The position numbers were made by a program, and so were the translations under genes. The notes below the pieces were generated by a model. That model saw only the letters and a program-made list of their open reading frames with translations. It searched no databases and had not been told where the DNA came from. DNA of 64,000 nt from assembly GCF_017983445.1 (NCBI RefSeq), contig NZ_JAGOBJ010000011.1, positions 62,001 through 126,000 of the forward strand, given 5' to 3'. Origin of the DNA: Halomonas sp. Lineage in GTDB: Bacteria; Pseudomonadota; Gammaproteobacteria; Pseudomonadales; Halomonadaceae. Positions 1 through 9,035 of this stretch are shown piece after piece. The number at the start of each line of letters is the position of its first letter. Position 1 is the first letter of the stretch.

Positions 1-612
1 GGTCCGCACCCGTATCCCGCCATGGTGCGCGACTTCCAGGCAGTAATTGGCCACGAAACCCGCGCGCAAATGCAGGAAAAAGAGGGCCGCCTGCCGGACT
101 CGTTGGTGGCCTGTATTGGCGGCGGCTCCAACGCCATGGGGCTTTTCCACCCATTCCTGAACGATGCCTCGGTCGAGATGATTGGCGTTGAAGCCGGCGG
201 CAAGGGCGTCGAGAGCGGTCAGCATGCAGCAAGCCTGAACGGCGGCGCACCGGGCGTGCTCCACGGAAACCGCACCTATCTTTTACAGGATGAGGACGGC
301 CAGATCATTGATGCCCACTCCATCTCGGCAGGGCTGGATTACCCCGGTATCGGTCCCGAACACGCGTGGTTGCACGAGCAGGGCCGCGTTGAGTACGTAT
401 CGGCCACTGACGAAGAAGCGCTTGAAGCGTTTCAAACCTGCTGCCGCCTGGAAGGCATCATTCCCGCCCTGGAAACCGCCCATGCGCTGGCCGAAGTGGC
501 CAAGCGAGCGCCGAATTTACCCAGCGACCATTTGATGGTGGTCAACCTGAGCGGGCGTGGCGATAAAGACATGATGAGCGTGGCCCACTACCTGGGAGAT
601 AAATTCAAATGA
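1..612 (+). CDS. trpB: Tryptophan synthase beta chain, C-terminal part (cut by window edge)
   Basis: The open frame runs in from base 1 and ends at 612, so only the last ~203 residues of a ~400-residue protein are present. TrpB is the PLP enzyme that condenses indole with L-serine to make tryptophan in the cytoplasmic TrpA2B2 complex. The glycine-rich phosphate-binding loop [11 protein letters not shown] and the conserved LSGRGDKD motif near the C-terminus are both visible. The stop codon overlaps an in-frame ATG of trpA at 609, and the better trpA start lies at 633, so the two genes are tightly coupled. An ATG at 22 is internal and not a start. Confidence 0.97.
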   Translation, partial: GPHPYPAMVRDFQAVIGHETRAQMQEKEGRLPDSLVACIGGGSNAMGLFHPFLNDASVEMIGVEAGGKGVESGQHAASLNGGAPGVLHGNRTYLLQDEDGQIIDAHSISAGLDYPGIGPEHAWLHEQGRVEYVSATDEEALEAFQTCCRLEGIIPALETAHALAEVAKRAPNLPSDHLMVVNLSGRGDKDMMSVAHYLGDKFK

Positions 613-632
613 GCGTGCTTAAGGAGACAGCC

Positions 633-1484
633 ATGAACGACGTAACAGCCCCTAACGCGCGTCTTGCAGCACGCTTTGCTGCACTCAAAGCCGAAAATCG
701 CCCGGCGCTGGTAAGCTACGTGACGGCGGGCGACCCGGATATGGCGACATCACAACGCATTCTGGACGGCCTGCCTGCTGCCGGTGTGGATGTGATCGAG
801 CTGGGCATGCCGTTCAGCGACCCCATGGCCGATGGCCCCGCAATTCAAAAAGCCGCCCTGCGTGCCCTCAAAGAAGGCCAGACCCAAGCCAAAACGCTGG
901 AGATGGTGCGCGCCTTTCGCGAAAAAGACACCACCACGCCCATCGTGCTGATGGGTTACTACAACCCGATCTACCGCTATGGCGTTGAACGCTTTTTGAC
1001 CGACGCCGCCCAAGCCGGGGTGGATGGCCTGATCGTGGTGGATATACCACCCGAGCACGACGACGAGCTGTGCCAGCCCGCCGCCCAGCACGGCATAGAC
1101 TTTATTCGCCTGGCCACTCCGACCACCGATGCCAAGCGCCTGCCCAAGGTGCTGGGCAATGCCTCCGGATTTGTCTACTACGTCTCGGTGGCAGGCGTTA
1201 CCGGCGGCAGCGCCCCCTCGCCTGAGAAACTTGAGCGTTCCGTCAGCCAGCTACGTGAACACACGAAGCTTCCCATTGCTGTCGGCTTTGGTATCCGCAC
1301 CCCGGAACAGGCCGCCATCATTGGCCGGTTCAGCGATGCGGTCGTGGTGGGCTCCGCGCTGGTGGATTGCATCGAAAAGGCCGCAACGCCTGATGAAGCT
1401 GTCAACGGCGTGCATAACCTTGCCCGTGAGCTGGCGCAAAGCGTGTGGGAGTGCCGCGAGGTGCGTGAGCCGCAAGTGAGCTAA
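633..1484 (+). CDS. trpA: Tryptophan synthase alpha chain
   Basis: TrpA cleaves indole-3-glycerol phosphate to indole and glyceraldehyde 3-phosphate and channels indole to TrpB. The TIM-barrel hallmarks are present: [17 protein letters not shown] carries the catalytic Glu and Asp region, [15 protein letters not shown] text (here DIPPEHDDE) follows, and GFGIRTPEQ lies near the phosphate site. I choose ATG 633 (283 aa) because AAGGAGA sits at 621, correctly spaced. An ATG at 609 would overlap the trpB stop and add 8 residues without a clear ribosome site. The gene directly follows trpB and is followed by a hairpin, so it probably ends the operon. Confidence 0.97.
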   Translation: MNDVTAPNARLAARFAALKAENRPALVSYVTAGDPDMATSQRILDGLPAAGVDVIELGMPFSDPMADGPAIQKAALRALKEGQTQAKTLEMVRAFREKDTTTPIVLMGYYNPIYRYGVERFLTDAAQAGVDGLIVVDIPPEHDDELCQPAAQHGIDFIRLATPTTDAKRLPKVLGNASGFVYYVSVAGVTGGSAPSPEKLERSVSQLREHTKLPIAVGFGIRTPEQAAIIGRFSDAVVVGSALVDCIEKAATPDEAVNGVHNLARELAQSVWECREVREPQVS

Positions 1485-1507
1485 TCAGCGCCACCCAGAA
1501 AATGCAT

Positions 1508-1539
1508 ACCAAGAGTAGGCCATTGAGCCTGCTCTTGGT
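1508..1539 (+). terminator. Hairpin after trpA, possible terminator
   Basis: A 13-bp stem (ACCAAGAGTAGGC paired with GCCTGCTCTTGGT, one G-U) with a 6-base loop lies 24 bases after the trpA stop. It lacks a strong T-run, so it may be a weak terminator or an mRNA 3' end stabiliser. Confidence 0.5.
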
Positions 1540-1688
1540 GTGTCGAGCAACTACCGTTCTAATAGCTGATCGGCTATAGAAATTGGTCATATAGACAACG
1601 TTGGGTTAATAAAAAATTGAGTTTTGGTTGCCTACTGAATATTTTCTTGCTGAAGTGAACAAAATATTCTGCTTTAAGGCGCTTTGAG

Positions 1689-3194
1689 ATGAAACCTGTA
1701 GGCTATGCGTACCTTCATGAACACTTAGCTTTAGGGGTATGCTCACCTATGTGTCCTGCACGGGTGCGTCCCGTCACGCGCATTATGGCTATGGCGAAGG
1801 AGATAGCGGTACCTGCCAGCCGCGCACCAGAAGCCTCGCTACTTGCTCATCTGCTTTTCGCACTGAAACACGAGGGTATTGACCTTGCTATTCTCGCGGG
1901 GGCTTTGCCACACCTGCCAACAGAAGAGTTACAAGATGCCTTGCATGCTTCACCAAACGGCATTTATTTAAGAAAGTTAGGTTATCTATACGAAGCGTTA
2001 GTAAAACGCTTGCCGTTCGATGTTGCCGTCAGTGGGCGGGCTGTGCCTTTATTTGATCCTGACCGGTATGTTACCGGCCCCTCAATACGCGATAGCCGTT
2101 GGCGAATTGACTTCAATGGGCTAGGGACACTGGATTATTGTGCAACTGTGCGGCGTACCTTAGCTATTAATGCGCTTTTGGAAGAGGATATTCTGGCTCA
2201 AGCCTCCACCTTCATGGCCTCTTTGCCGCCAGGAATGCTTGACCGTGCAATTCAGTGGGCTTATCTCAGTGAAACACAGTCCTCATTTGCTATTGAGCAA
2301 GAGTCGCCATCACCTGATAAGCAACAGCGTTTTATGCAGCTGCTGCGCCAAGCTCACGAACGTAAACCACTGACAGAAGAGTACCTTGTCGAGCTGCAAA
2401 ATAGCACTATCAGTAATCCTTTCGATAAAGCCGCCACCTTTCGACATGAGCAGAATTACTTGCATAACGGGTTACCTGGGGCACTAGGCGTCAGCTATTT
2501 GCCGCCACCGCCAACCCTTTGTGATGAGTTAATGGATGCACTGATGACCTGGGCCAATCAACGTTCAGAGAGTGATGCAGCAGAAGGCGTTTCGGCATTG
2601 GTTATTTCAGCGGTACTCTCCTTTGGTTTTGTTTTTCTACACCCTTTCATGGATGGTAATGGACGTATTTCACGCTTTTTGATTCACCATACGCTATGCC
2701 GAATGGGAGGGCTGGCTCACGACAATCTTTTACCGATTTCGGTCGCCATGAGGCGTTATGAGGCAGAATACTTGGCCGCACTGGAAGCGTTTTCAAAACC
2801 CGCTCGAGAGTATTGGCAAGTCAGTTGGATAGATGCCGACCAATACGACTTTAAATACCAAGGGCTAAACGCTCTTTACCGCTTTTGGGATGCCACCGAG
2901 GCGGTGGCATTTACACTAAAAATGGCAAAAGTGGCATTAGAGGATGAGCTAAAAGCCGAAACTCGCTATTTGGCTTGTTTTGATCGTGTTTATGCCGCTA
3001 TAAACGAAACTTACGATATTCGAGGTAGCGATTTGGCGCGTCTGGTCATGATGTGCTTAAGTAATGAGGGGCGCCTTTCAAACAATCGTCGTAAACAGTT
3101 TCGCTATCAAGTACCCGACGGGGTACTTGATGCTATCGAAGCAGAGGCGCAAAACGTACTTGAAGCGTTTGAAAATAGTGATGCAGCTACCTGA
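1689..3194 (+). CDS. Fic family protein (probable AMP transferase)
   Basis: Fic enzymes transfer AMP, or sometimes other nucleotides, onto hydroxyl groups of target proteins. The complete core motif HPFMDGNGR lies at residues 318-326, with catalytic His318 and the anion-hole glycines. Upstream, around residues 198-205, SSFAIEQE resembles the (S/T)xxxE inhibitory helix motif that holds Fic proteins autoinhibited, so this may be a self-regulated class II enzyme. At 501 aa it is longer than minimal Fic toxins, with uncharacterised N- and C-terminal regions. It stands alone between trpA and the dehydrogenase gene, with AT-rich sequence upstream and different base composition from trpBA, which hints at transfer. 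The target is unknown. Confidence 0.9.
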   Translation: MKPVGYAYLHEHLALGVCSPMCPARVRPVTRIMAMAKEIAVPASRAPEASLLAHLLFALKHEGIDLAILAGALPHLPTEELQDALHASPNGIYLRKLGYLYEALVKRLPFDVAVSGRAVPLFDPDRYVTGPSIRDSRWRIDFNGLGTLDYCATVRRTLAINALLEEDILAQASTFMASLPPGMLDRAIQWAYLSETQSSFAIEQESPSPDKQQRFMQLLRQAHERKPLTEEYLVELQNSTISNPFDKAATFRHEQNYLHNGLPGALGVSYLPPPPTLCDELMDALMTWANQRSESDAAEGVSALVISAVLSFGFVFLHPFMDGNGRISRFLIHHTLCRMGGLAHDNLLPISVAMRRYEAEYLAALEAFSKPAREYWQVSWIDADQYDFKYQGLNALYRFWDATEAVAFTLKMAKVALEDELKAETRYLACFDRVYAAINETYDIRGSDLARLVMMCLSNEGRLSNNRRKQFRYQVPDGVLDAIEAEAQNVLEAFENSDAAT

Positions 3195-3243
3195 TCGAAA
3201 GTGATCAGCAGTCGTTTAAAAAAAGCACAGCTACAAGTGACGT

Positions 3244-3288
3244 AAAACTAAGTCATTTAAAACTAAGTCATTTAAAACCAAGCCAGTT
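3244..3288. repeat. Three tandem 15-bp repeats
   Basis: Two exact copies of AAAACTAAGTCATTT (3244-3258, 3259-3273) are followed by a diverged third (3274-3288). They fill the gap between the convergent ends of the Fic gene and the short-chain dehydrogenase gene. Confidence 0.85.
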
Positions 3289-3296
3289 AGAAACGC

Positions 3297-4031
3297 TTAA
3301 ACGATGCCGCCATTGGCACGCAGGGTCTGGCCGTTGACCCAGCCGCCTTCAGGGGAAGCGAGGAACGCCACGACGCTTGCAATATCGTCCGGCTGGCCGA
3401 GCCTTTCCAATGGCGGCATCTTGGCCATACGCTCGACCAGCTCGTCAGATTTACCCTCAAAGAACAGGCCTGTCGCGGTCGGGCCGGGCGCCACGGCGTT
3501 GACGGTGATCGAGCGGCCGCGCAGCTCCTTGGCAAGAATCGCGGTCAAAGTCTCGATGGCGGCTTTGGTGGCAGCATAAACCCCGTAGGTTTCAAGCTTC
3601 AATCCAACGACGCTGGTCGATAAATTGATGATTCGGCCACCATCGTTCAGGCGGTTGGCCGCTTCGCGCATGGTGTTGATTGAGCCGATCAGGTTGGTAT
3701 TGATCTGAGCCTCCACCGCTTGTGGCTCCATCTGCGCAAGCGGGGCAAGCTTCATGATGCCCGCATTATTGATCAGCACATCGATACGCCCCCACTGCGT
3801 TTCAATGGCGTCAAAAAGCTGCTGCACCGCCTGAGCATTGGCGATGTCCGCTTGCATCGCCTGCGCTTTCCCGCCCGCTTGCTCGATCTCTCGAACCACA
3901 GCGTCAGCGGCCTGTGCGTTGCCTGCGTAGTTGACGACCACCGTGAAGCCATCGTCCGCGAGTTTTTTGGCAATCGCCGCCCCGATACCCCGCGAGCCGC
4001 CGGTGACAAGCGCAGTTTTCTGGTCTGCCAT
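3297..4031 (-). CDS. Short-chain dehydrogenase/reductase (SDR)
   Basis: A 244-residue classical SDR, an NAD(P)-dependent oxidoreductase of unknown substrate. The cofactor-binding motif TGGSRGIG is at the N-terminus, NNAG follows in the middle, the catalytic Ser is in INLSTS, and the YAATK segment supplies Tyr and Lys of the YxxxK pair. The C-terminus, GQTLRANGGIV, is typical of the 3-oxoacyl-ACP reductase / glucose dehydrogenase-like group. AAGGAGA precedes the start. A LysR-type gene is transcribed divergently 115 bp away, and LysR proteins usually control such neighbours. Confidence 0.93.
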   Translation of the reverse strand: MADQKTALVTGGSRGIGAAIAKKLADDGFTVVVNYAGNAQAADAVVREIEQAGGKAQAMQADIANAQAVQQLFDAIETQWGRIDVLINNAGIMKLAPLAQMEPQAVEAQINTNLIGSINTMREAANRLNDGGRIINLSTSVVGLKLETYGVYAATKAAIETLTAILAKELRGRSITVNAVAPGPTATGLFFEGKSDELVERMAKMPPLERLGQPDDIASVVAFLASPEGGWVNGQTLRANGGIV

Positions 4032-4146
4032 TGTTTTTCTCCTTTTGCATAGATGAGCGATAAATGCCTGATGTGTGCAGCATAAAAGAGAAACCCTGCT
4101 CTATAATCAGCCATAACCTGTCATCACTATTCGGAAACCGTGAACA

Positions 4147-5043
4147 ATGGACCGGCTCGATACGATGCATGCGTTTACGCGTGTCGTCGAAAGACGAAGC
4201 TTTACGCATGCCGCGCAGGATCTGGGTGTTTCGCGCTCAACGCTGACCGAGGCCATCAAAACGCTTGAGGCACGCCTTGGCGTAAGGCTGTTGCAGCGGA
4301 CAACGCGCTCGGTGCACCCAACACGCGATGGCGACGTTTACTATCACCAGTGTGTGAGTATTCTAGCCCAAGTGGAGCAAGCGGAAGGCGCGCTAGGCGA
4401 TGCCAAGCCCCAAGGCAAACTGCGAGTAGACGTTCACGGTACGCTAGCCCGGCATTTCATATTGCCGCAGCTGCCCGCGTTTCTTGACGCCTACCCAGGG
4501 CTGGATATTTACATGAGTGAGGGCGACCGCCTGGTAGACCTAGTAGGTGAGGGCATCGACTGCGCGCTGCGCGTGGGTAATCCCCAGGAAAGCGACATGC
4601 ACGCCCGGTTAATCACCACGCTCGATGAGGTCACGGTTGCCTCACCCGGTTACCTGGCAAAATGCGGAACGCCGCACTCGCTCGCCGAGCTTGGCGGGCA
4701 CACGATGGTAGGCTTTTACTCCAGCCGGACAGGCCAGGCGCTGCCGCTCGAGTTCACCGACAGCGGCAAGGTCGAATACGTCACTTTGCCCGCCACCGTG
4801 ACCACGAGCGCGGCAGAAAGCTACTACGCGGCCGCAAGGCTCGGGCTCGGCATCATCCAAGTACCGCGCTACCATGCAGAAGATGACCTGCGAACCGGCC
4901 AGTTGATCGAAGTCCTGCCTGCCAACCCGCCTACAGGTTCACCCGTTTCCATCCTGTACCCAAGCAACCGCCAGTTATCCCCCCGCGTGCGGATATTTAT
5001 CGACTGGGCGGTCAGCGTGTTTAATGATGAAGTAACGAGTTAA
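4147..5043 (+). CDS. LysR-family transcriptional regulator
   Basis: 298 residues, the standard LysR length. The N-terminal winged helix-turn-helix reads FTHAAQDLGVSRSTLTEAIKTLEARLGVRLLQRTTR, clearly LysR; the remainder is the periplasmic-binding-like effector domain beginning near RVDVHGTLARHF. Its subtype resembles regulators that control divergent dehydrogenase genes. It is divergent from the SDR gene at 3297-4031, so it probably regulates that gene and itself through the shared 115-bp intergenic region. A nitrilase-family gene follows 31 bp downstream in the same direction and may be co-transcribed. The inducer cannot be read from sequence. Confidence 0.93.
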   Translation: MDRLDTMHAFTRVVERRSFTHAAQDLGVSRSTLTEAIKTLEARLGVRLLQRTTRSVHPTRDGDVYYHQCVSILAQVEQAEGALGDAKPQGKLRVDVHGTLARHFILPQLPAFLDAYPGLDIYMSEGDRLVDLVGEGIDCALRVGNPQESDMHARLITTLDEVTVASPGYLAKCGTPHSLAELGGHTMVGFYSSRTGQALPLEFTDSGKVEYVTLPATVTTSAAESYYAAARLGLGIIQVPRYHAEDDLRTGQLIEVLPANPPTGSPVSILYPSNRQLSPRVRIFIDWAVSVFNDEVTS

Positions 5044-5074
5044 AGAACTCAGCTTTTACCCTTGCGAGGCTTCA

Positions 5075-5812
5075 ATGAAGGCAAGTGATATCATGATCGG
5101 CTTGGCCCAGTTGCCCATTGTAAAAGGCGCAGTAGCGCATAACCTGGCCACACACCTTGAGTACATTGAACGTGCCGCCGCCATGGGGGTGGATGTGGTG
5201 GTCTTTCCAGAGCTTTCGCTAACCGGCTACGAACTTGAACTACTAGAGCCGCTGGCGATGCCGAAAAGCGCGGCGACATTCAATACGCTTTCTGCTGCGG
5301 CTACCACCAATAACATCGTAATAATCGCTGGCTGCCCACTGGTGAGTGAAGGCCATAAGCCGCAGATTGGCGCGGTGATCTGCTTTCCCAGCGGCCAGCG
5401 TGAATTCTACGCCAAGCAGCACCTGCACGATGGCGAAAACGTTTACTGCTCGGCTGGCGGTGAAAGCTACCTGATGACGGTAAAGGACACGCGAATTGCC
5501 CTGGCTATTTGCGCAGACTTCTCCAACCCCGCCCACGCAGAAGCGGCTGCCGCGCAGCAAGCGGGCGTATATATCGCCAGCGCATTGATTTCGGAAGCAG
5601 GCTATGAAGCAGATGCTGAATTGCTCGCGGGTATCGCCAAACGCCATCAATTTCCCGTACTGCTTTCCAACCATATTTCTCCAACGGGCGGCTGGCAAAC
5701 CTGCGGTAAAAGCGGTGGCTGGAAGGTGTCAGGGGAGTTAGCAATTGCCGCTGAGGGCACAGAATCTGGCATTGTGCTGTGCCACGTTAGTCAGAGTGAA
5801 CTTAAGCGGTAA
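5075..5812 (+). CDS. Carbon-nitrogen hydrolase (nitrilase superfamily)
   Basis: A 245-residue hydrolase of the nitrilase/omega-amidase superfamily. The catalytic triad is readable: Glu in FPELSLTGY, Lys in FYAKQHL, and nucleophile Cys in ALAICADFSNP. These enzymes hydrolyse amides or nitriles; the substrate cannot be assigned. The protein is complete relative to small family members (usually 250-280 aa). A GAGG sequence precedes the ATG. It lies 31 bp after the LysR gene on the same strand, so they may share a transcript. Confidence 0.88.
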   Translation: MKASDIMIGLAQLPIVKGAVAHNLATHLEYIERAAAMGVDVVVFPELSLTGYELELLEPLAMPKSAATFNTLSAAATTNNIVIIAGCPLVSEGHKPQIGAVICFPSGQREFYAKQHLHDGENVYCSAGGESYLMTVKDTRIALAICADFSNPAHAEAAAAQQAGVYIASALISEAGYEADAELLAGIAKRHQFPVLLSNHISPTGGWQTCGKSGGWKVSGELAIAAEGTESGIVLCHVSQSELKR

Positions 5813-6049
5813 GGTAAAGGAAATCCAAACACTGCCAATATAAAAAGTTACGCCGCTTGGTATATGAAATTCTAATGATTAGCTGCTTAAACGTGTTATC
5901 CATGGGAAGACACAATAAAAGTAGGGCATGCCCCACTTAAGCGCTATATGTCACTCCGTGGGGTATTTGCTTTGGTAGGTGCTATTCAGCCATAACATGT
6001 TTGTCTTAATAACGCTTAAGCCATTGATAGTTTTGAAAGGAAGTCACAC

Positions 6050-6430
6050 ATGTTTGAAGTAACCGCCACGCAGCATGTTTTAGCAGTCAATGATCTGAAA
6101 AAGGCTGAGAGCTACTTTCTCGATAAATTGGGCTTTTCCGTTCGGTTCTGCGCTGATGGTTGGTCGTTTCTGAGCTTTGGCCAATTTCACATTATGCTGG
6201 GCCATTGTCCTGATGAGATTCCTGCTCGCGATACACATGAGCATGCGTACTTCGCATACGTAAACTGTGTAGGCATTGATGAAATTTACTGTGATTATCA
6301 GCAGCGGGGTGTCGATATTTTCCAGGCAATATCCGATAAGCCCTGGGGGGTCCGTGAGTTTGGTGTGGCGACTCCGGAAGGGCACCGAATCATGTTCGGT
6401 GAAGATATTAAACTGCAAGACATTATCTGA
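6050..6430 (+). CDS. VOC / glyoxalase-bleomycin resistance superfamily protein
   Basis: 126 residues with the beta-alpha-beta-beta-beta layout of the vicinal oxygen chelate fold: HVLAVNDLKKAESYFLDKLGF opens the first module and WGVREFGVATPEGHRIMFGE closes the second, containing a conserved metal-ligand-like Glu. Members include lyases, dioxygenases and antibiotic-sequestering proteins, so the role is open. GAAAGGAAG precedes the ATG. It stands alone. Confidence 0.83.
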   Translation: MFEVTATQHVLAVNDLKKAESYFLDKLGFSVRFCADGWSFLSFGQFHIMLGHCPDEIPARDTHEHAYFAYVNCVGIDEIYCDYQQRGVDIFQAISDKPWGVREFGVATPEGHRIMFGEDIKLQDII

Positions 6431-6569
6431 AAATCCTGGTTACCTTCGATAGAGCCCTAACTACTGGCGGTGCCCCCAAGCAACGACCAAGTAAGTGTAA
6501 GCCCAGTCTGCGCTTGACGTTTACAGGGGTTAGTAAAGAGATTAATAACGACTATAAGGAAGCACGATC

Positions 6570-7037
6570 GTGCACCAGCTAGCAGCGCAATGGATAGTGA
6601 TGTTATTGAGAGAACGAAATATCCCGTTTGTTATCTGCGGAGGGCTTGCGGCACAAGGCTATGGCGCTAAGCGAGAGCTGAACGATATCGACCTGTTTGT
6701 GCCCGGCGAGCACTTTTCATCAGTGGTTCAGGCGGGGCAGGCGTATATATCTAAAGCCGCGACGCACTACTGTGAAGAGGGCTGGGATCTCACCTACGTT
6801 CAATTCAAGTATGAAGGCGTAAAAGTAGAAGTTGGTAACGCCGAAGGCGCGCAAATTTTCGATGCCGCCAATCAAACGTGGACACCGCTACCTATCGATT
6901 TTTCCCGCACCCATACCATCAAATTGCTCGGGCTAGAGCTTCCTCTCATGTTGAGAGAAGATTTGATTGAGTATAAATCGATACTTTCACGGCCAGTGGA
7001 TATCGACGATATCCAAGCCATGCGAGAACAAGCATAG
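6570..7037 (+). CDS. Nucleotidyltransferase-like protein
   Basis: 155 residues starting with GTG at 6570, preceded by AAGGA. The N-terminus FVICGGLAAQGYGAKRELNDIDLFV carries the GG...R..DiD signature of the nucleotidyltransferase fold found in AbiEii-type toxins, aminoglycoside adenylyltransferases and MazE-like relatives. The Asp pair in the NDIDLF segment fits metal binding. The protein is short and lacks the C-terminal domain of AbiEii, and no antitoxin-like partner is adjacent. Function is unassigned. Confidence 0.7.
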   Translation: MHQLAAQWIVMLLRERNIPFVICGGLAAQGYGAKRELNDIDLFVPGEHFSSVVQAGQAYISKAATHYCEEGWDLTYVQFKYEGVKVEVGNAEGAQIFDAANQTWTPLPIDFSRTHTIKLLGLELPLMLREDLIEYKSILSRPVDIDDIQAMREQA

Positions 7038-7184
7038 CCCAAGCTGCTTACCAACTAACTAAGCACGCCCAGGCTAATAAGAAGCCAATGGCATGCTTGT
7101 ATGCTCTTATGACCGCAGGCATTATCAGCGCTCTATACCATCGACTAAGGTGGTAACCCAAGGTTTTGTCATCAAGAGGACGCA

Positions 7185-7505
7185 ATGGGAAAGCTTATTT
7201 CACTGATTGTGCTGGTCGCGCTGGGTTATACCGGTGTGTACTTCTACTACGGCCATGCCGTTAAACAGGAGGTTCAGCAACAGCTGGATAACCGCGGCCT
7301 GTCTTCCGTCAGCGTCGATAACGTTGAGTACGGCGTGCTGGCGCCGATCAGTACCACGGCACACCTGACGGTGAGCGTTACCTATCGCGAAACACAGGCT
7401 GACCTGGATTTAACCGTGGAAGGCCATCCCGTATTTTCTGATGAAGTGACCGTGCGGTTTGATGGCCTGCAGGCACTGCGCTTGGGTATTGGTTTTGGGC
7501 AGTAG
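7185..7505 (+). CDS. Hypothetical small membrane-anchored protein
   Basis: 106 residues. The N-terminus LISLIVLVALGYTGVYFYYG is a signal anchor or uncleaved signal sequence. The rest is a soluble, beta-rich domain of alternating polar and hydrophobic residues, probably periplasmic. AAGAGGA precedes the ATG. I do not recognise a family. Its neighbours (nucleotidyltransferase and GNAT genes) give no functional clue. Confidence 0.65.
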   Translation: MGKLISLIVLVALGYTGVYFYYGHAVKQEVQQQLDNRGLSSVSVDNVEYGVLAPISTTAHLTVSVTYRETQADLDLTVEGHPVFSDEVTVRFDGLQALRLGIGFGQ

Positions 7506-7563
7506 CAACGCCGTAAAGTGATGAATTGAGAACTAACGAAGCCTAACCCTTGAGAGCTTGCCC

Positions 7564-7995
7564 ATGCACTACCGTCCCATGACAATTGATGATTACGATG
7601 CTTCTGTAGCGCTATGGTTAAGCACCGAAGGCGTGCGGCTGCGCGATGCGGACTCCCGCGAGGGCGTTGCCCGCTATTTGCAGCGTAATCCCGGCTTAAG
7701 CTTTGTGGCAGAAGCCGAGGGAGAATTAGTGGGCACCATTATGGGCGGCCATGACAGCCATCGGGGGTTTATTCAACACTTGGCAGTAGCGGCATCACAC
7801 CGCAACGCGGGCATTGGCTCGAAACTGGTAACGCTCTGCCTGGATGCGCTTAAGCACGAAGGCATTCAAAAGTCACACTTGATGATTCTGGTGGAAAACG
7901 AAGCGGGTAAGCGCTTCTGGAGCAATTTGGGGTGGGAGTTTCGTACTGATATCGCGCTCTACTCGTTTATTAACGGCGGTGGGCCAAACGCGTAA
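7564..7995 (+). CDS. GNAT-family N-acetyltransferase
   Basis: 143 residues of the GNAT fold. The acetyl-CoA pyrophosphate-binding loop is seen in IQHLAVAASHRNAGIGSKLV (R/Q-x-x-G-x-G/A pattern), followed by the late beta strand HLMILVENEAGKRFWSNLGWEFR, typical of the RimI/YpeA-like group. I choose ATG 7564; a TTG two codons earlier is also in frame. The acceptor substrate is unknown. The flavoprotein gene follows 35 bp downstream. Confidence 0.88.
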   Translation: MHYRPMTIDDYDASVALWLSTEGVRLRDADSREGVARYLQRNPGLSFVAEAEGELVGTIMGGHDSHRGFIQHLAVAASHRNAGIGSKLVTLCLDALKHEGIQKSHLMILVENEAGKRFWSNLGWEFRTDIALYSFINGGGPNA

Positions 7996-8030
7996 GATGT
8001 GTTTAAAGCCATTAATCTAAAAGGTGCCCC

Positions 8031-8600
8031 ATGGCGTTCAGCCCTCAACCTTGGACAGAAGAGCTGCCGCAACTCTATGACTACCTCTGGGAACGCCTGA
8101 TTCAAGGCGTAAACGACCGCCACGCACCAACCCGCCATCCTACTCTGGCTACCGTAAGCGAAAGCGGCATGCCGCAAGCGCGTACGGTGGTATTACGCAG
8201 CGCCGATAAGCAGGCGGCCACACTTGCCATCTACACGGATATTCATTCAGATAAGATAAACGCTCTGCACGCTAATCCTGTAGCTGCGCTGCACGTATGG
8301 GACACTCACGAGAAGCTGCAAACACGCATAGAAGCCAGCGCTACTATCCTGACTGGTGAAGCCGTTCGCGAACAATGGCAGCGCTTGCCTGAACATGCCC
8401 GCAGCGCCTATAGCAGCGGCCCGGCACCGGGGGAGCCCATTGCGGATTCGCTGGCGTACACCAAAACGCCGGATGAAACCGCGTTTGCGGTACTGCTGTT
8501 TGAAATTCAAGCGATAGAAGCGCTGCACCTGGGCCAGCACCACCGCCGCGCGGTATTCAAGCGGGCGGATAGTTGGGTAGGGCAGTGGCTGGTGCCGTAA
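8031..8600 (+). CDS. Pyridoxamine 5'-phosphate oxidase-like FMN-binding protein
   Basis: 189 residues with the split-barrel FMN-binding fold. RHPTLATVSESGMPQARTVVLR is the typical first segment, and the C-terminal LGQHHRRAVFKRADSWVGQWLVP is the family's closing motif (RRA/x-F). It resembles the Alr4036-type subgroup rather than biosynthetic PdxH, so a role in vitamin B6 metabolism is uncertain. Its last 82 coding bases recur at 9554-9635, beyond a toxin-antitoxin pair, which makes this 3' end part of a duplication. Confidence 0.85.
   Translation: MAFSPQPWTEELPQLYDYLWERLIQGVNDRHAPTRHPTLATVSESGMPQARTVVLRSADKQAATLAIYTDIHSDKINALHANPVAALHVWDTHEKLQTRIEASATILTGEAVREQWQRLPEHARSAYSSGPAPGEPIADSLAYTKTPDETAFAVLLFEIQAIEALHLGQHHRRAVFKRADSWVGQWLVP
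8517..8598 (+). repeat. Direct repeat copy 1: 3' end of the flavoprotein gene
   Basis: These 82 bases match 9554-9635 with about four mismatches by eye. The two copies bracket the toxin-antitoxin pair at 8720-9380. Confidence 0.9.
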
Positions 8601-8623
8601 CCGGCGCGCCGGCTCGCACTTTT

Positions 8624-8651
8624 GGTAGGAGCCGACTTCAGCTCGCGACGA
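8624..8651. repeat. REP-like intergenic palindrome
   Basis: GGTAGGAGCCGACTTCAGCT followed by CGCGACGA resembles the repetitive extragenic palindromes of pseudomonads and relatives (GTAGGAGC ... GCTCGCGA). A GAGC/GCTC stem forms around CGACTTCA. Only one copy was seen in this window, so the call rests on resemblance. Confidence 0.4.
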
Positions 8652-8719
8652 TAGAGGCTATTCACTAGAGCCAATACTAATCGTTGTGCTGTTAAAGAGA
8701 ATGGAATAACAGAAAGTAG

Positions 8720-9022
8720 TTAAACGGGAAAGCCGTGATGACTTCCATCGGGAAGCTCAATATCTACACGGACGCGACCACCTAGCGCTTCAACATAACG
8801 CTTGAGGGAGCTCAGACGCATATCCTGGCCAACCTTTTCAAGCCCTGCGACGGTTGGCTGTCGGACACCCATTGCATCAGCGATTTCAGTTTGCGTCTTT
8901 TCTGCCAATAGGCGAATTTCAGCAAGCCTGATTTCAAACAGCATATCGCTTGCCTTCGCTTCTGCTGCCGCAACAATTTCTGGTTTTTCTTTTGCCAGTA
9001 AGTCTTCCAGTTTCCGTGCCAT
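8720..9022 (-). CDS. HigA-like XRE-family antitoxin
   Basis: 100 residues from ATG 9022; a GTG at 9034 is an alternative start. The helix-turn-helix TQTEIADAMGVRQPTVAGLEK is clear, and the C-terminal strand RVRVDIELPDG is typical of HigA-type antitoxins. It follows the toxin gene with 13 bp between them. Toxin-first order is characteristic of HigBA. The protein should neutralise the toxin and repress the shared promoter at 9398-9435. Confidence 0.85.
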   Translation of the reverse strand: MARKLEDLLAKEKPEIVAAAEAKASDMLFEIRLAEIRLLAEKTQTEIADAMGVRQPTVAGLEKVGQDMRLSSLKRYVEALGGRVRVDIELPDGSHHGFPV

Positions 9023-9035
9023 TATTGTGACCACC

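Noticed and set aside
6430..6569. Further attC site after the VOC gene
   Set aside because: A CTAAC string is present but no matching GTTRRRY box or paired arms were found.
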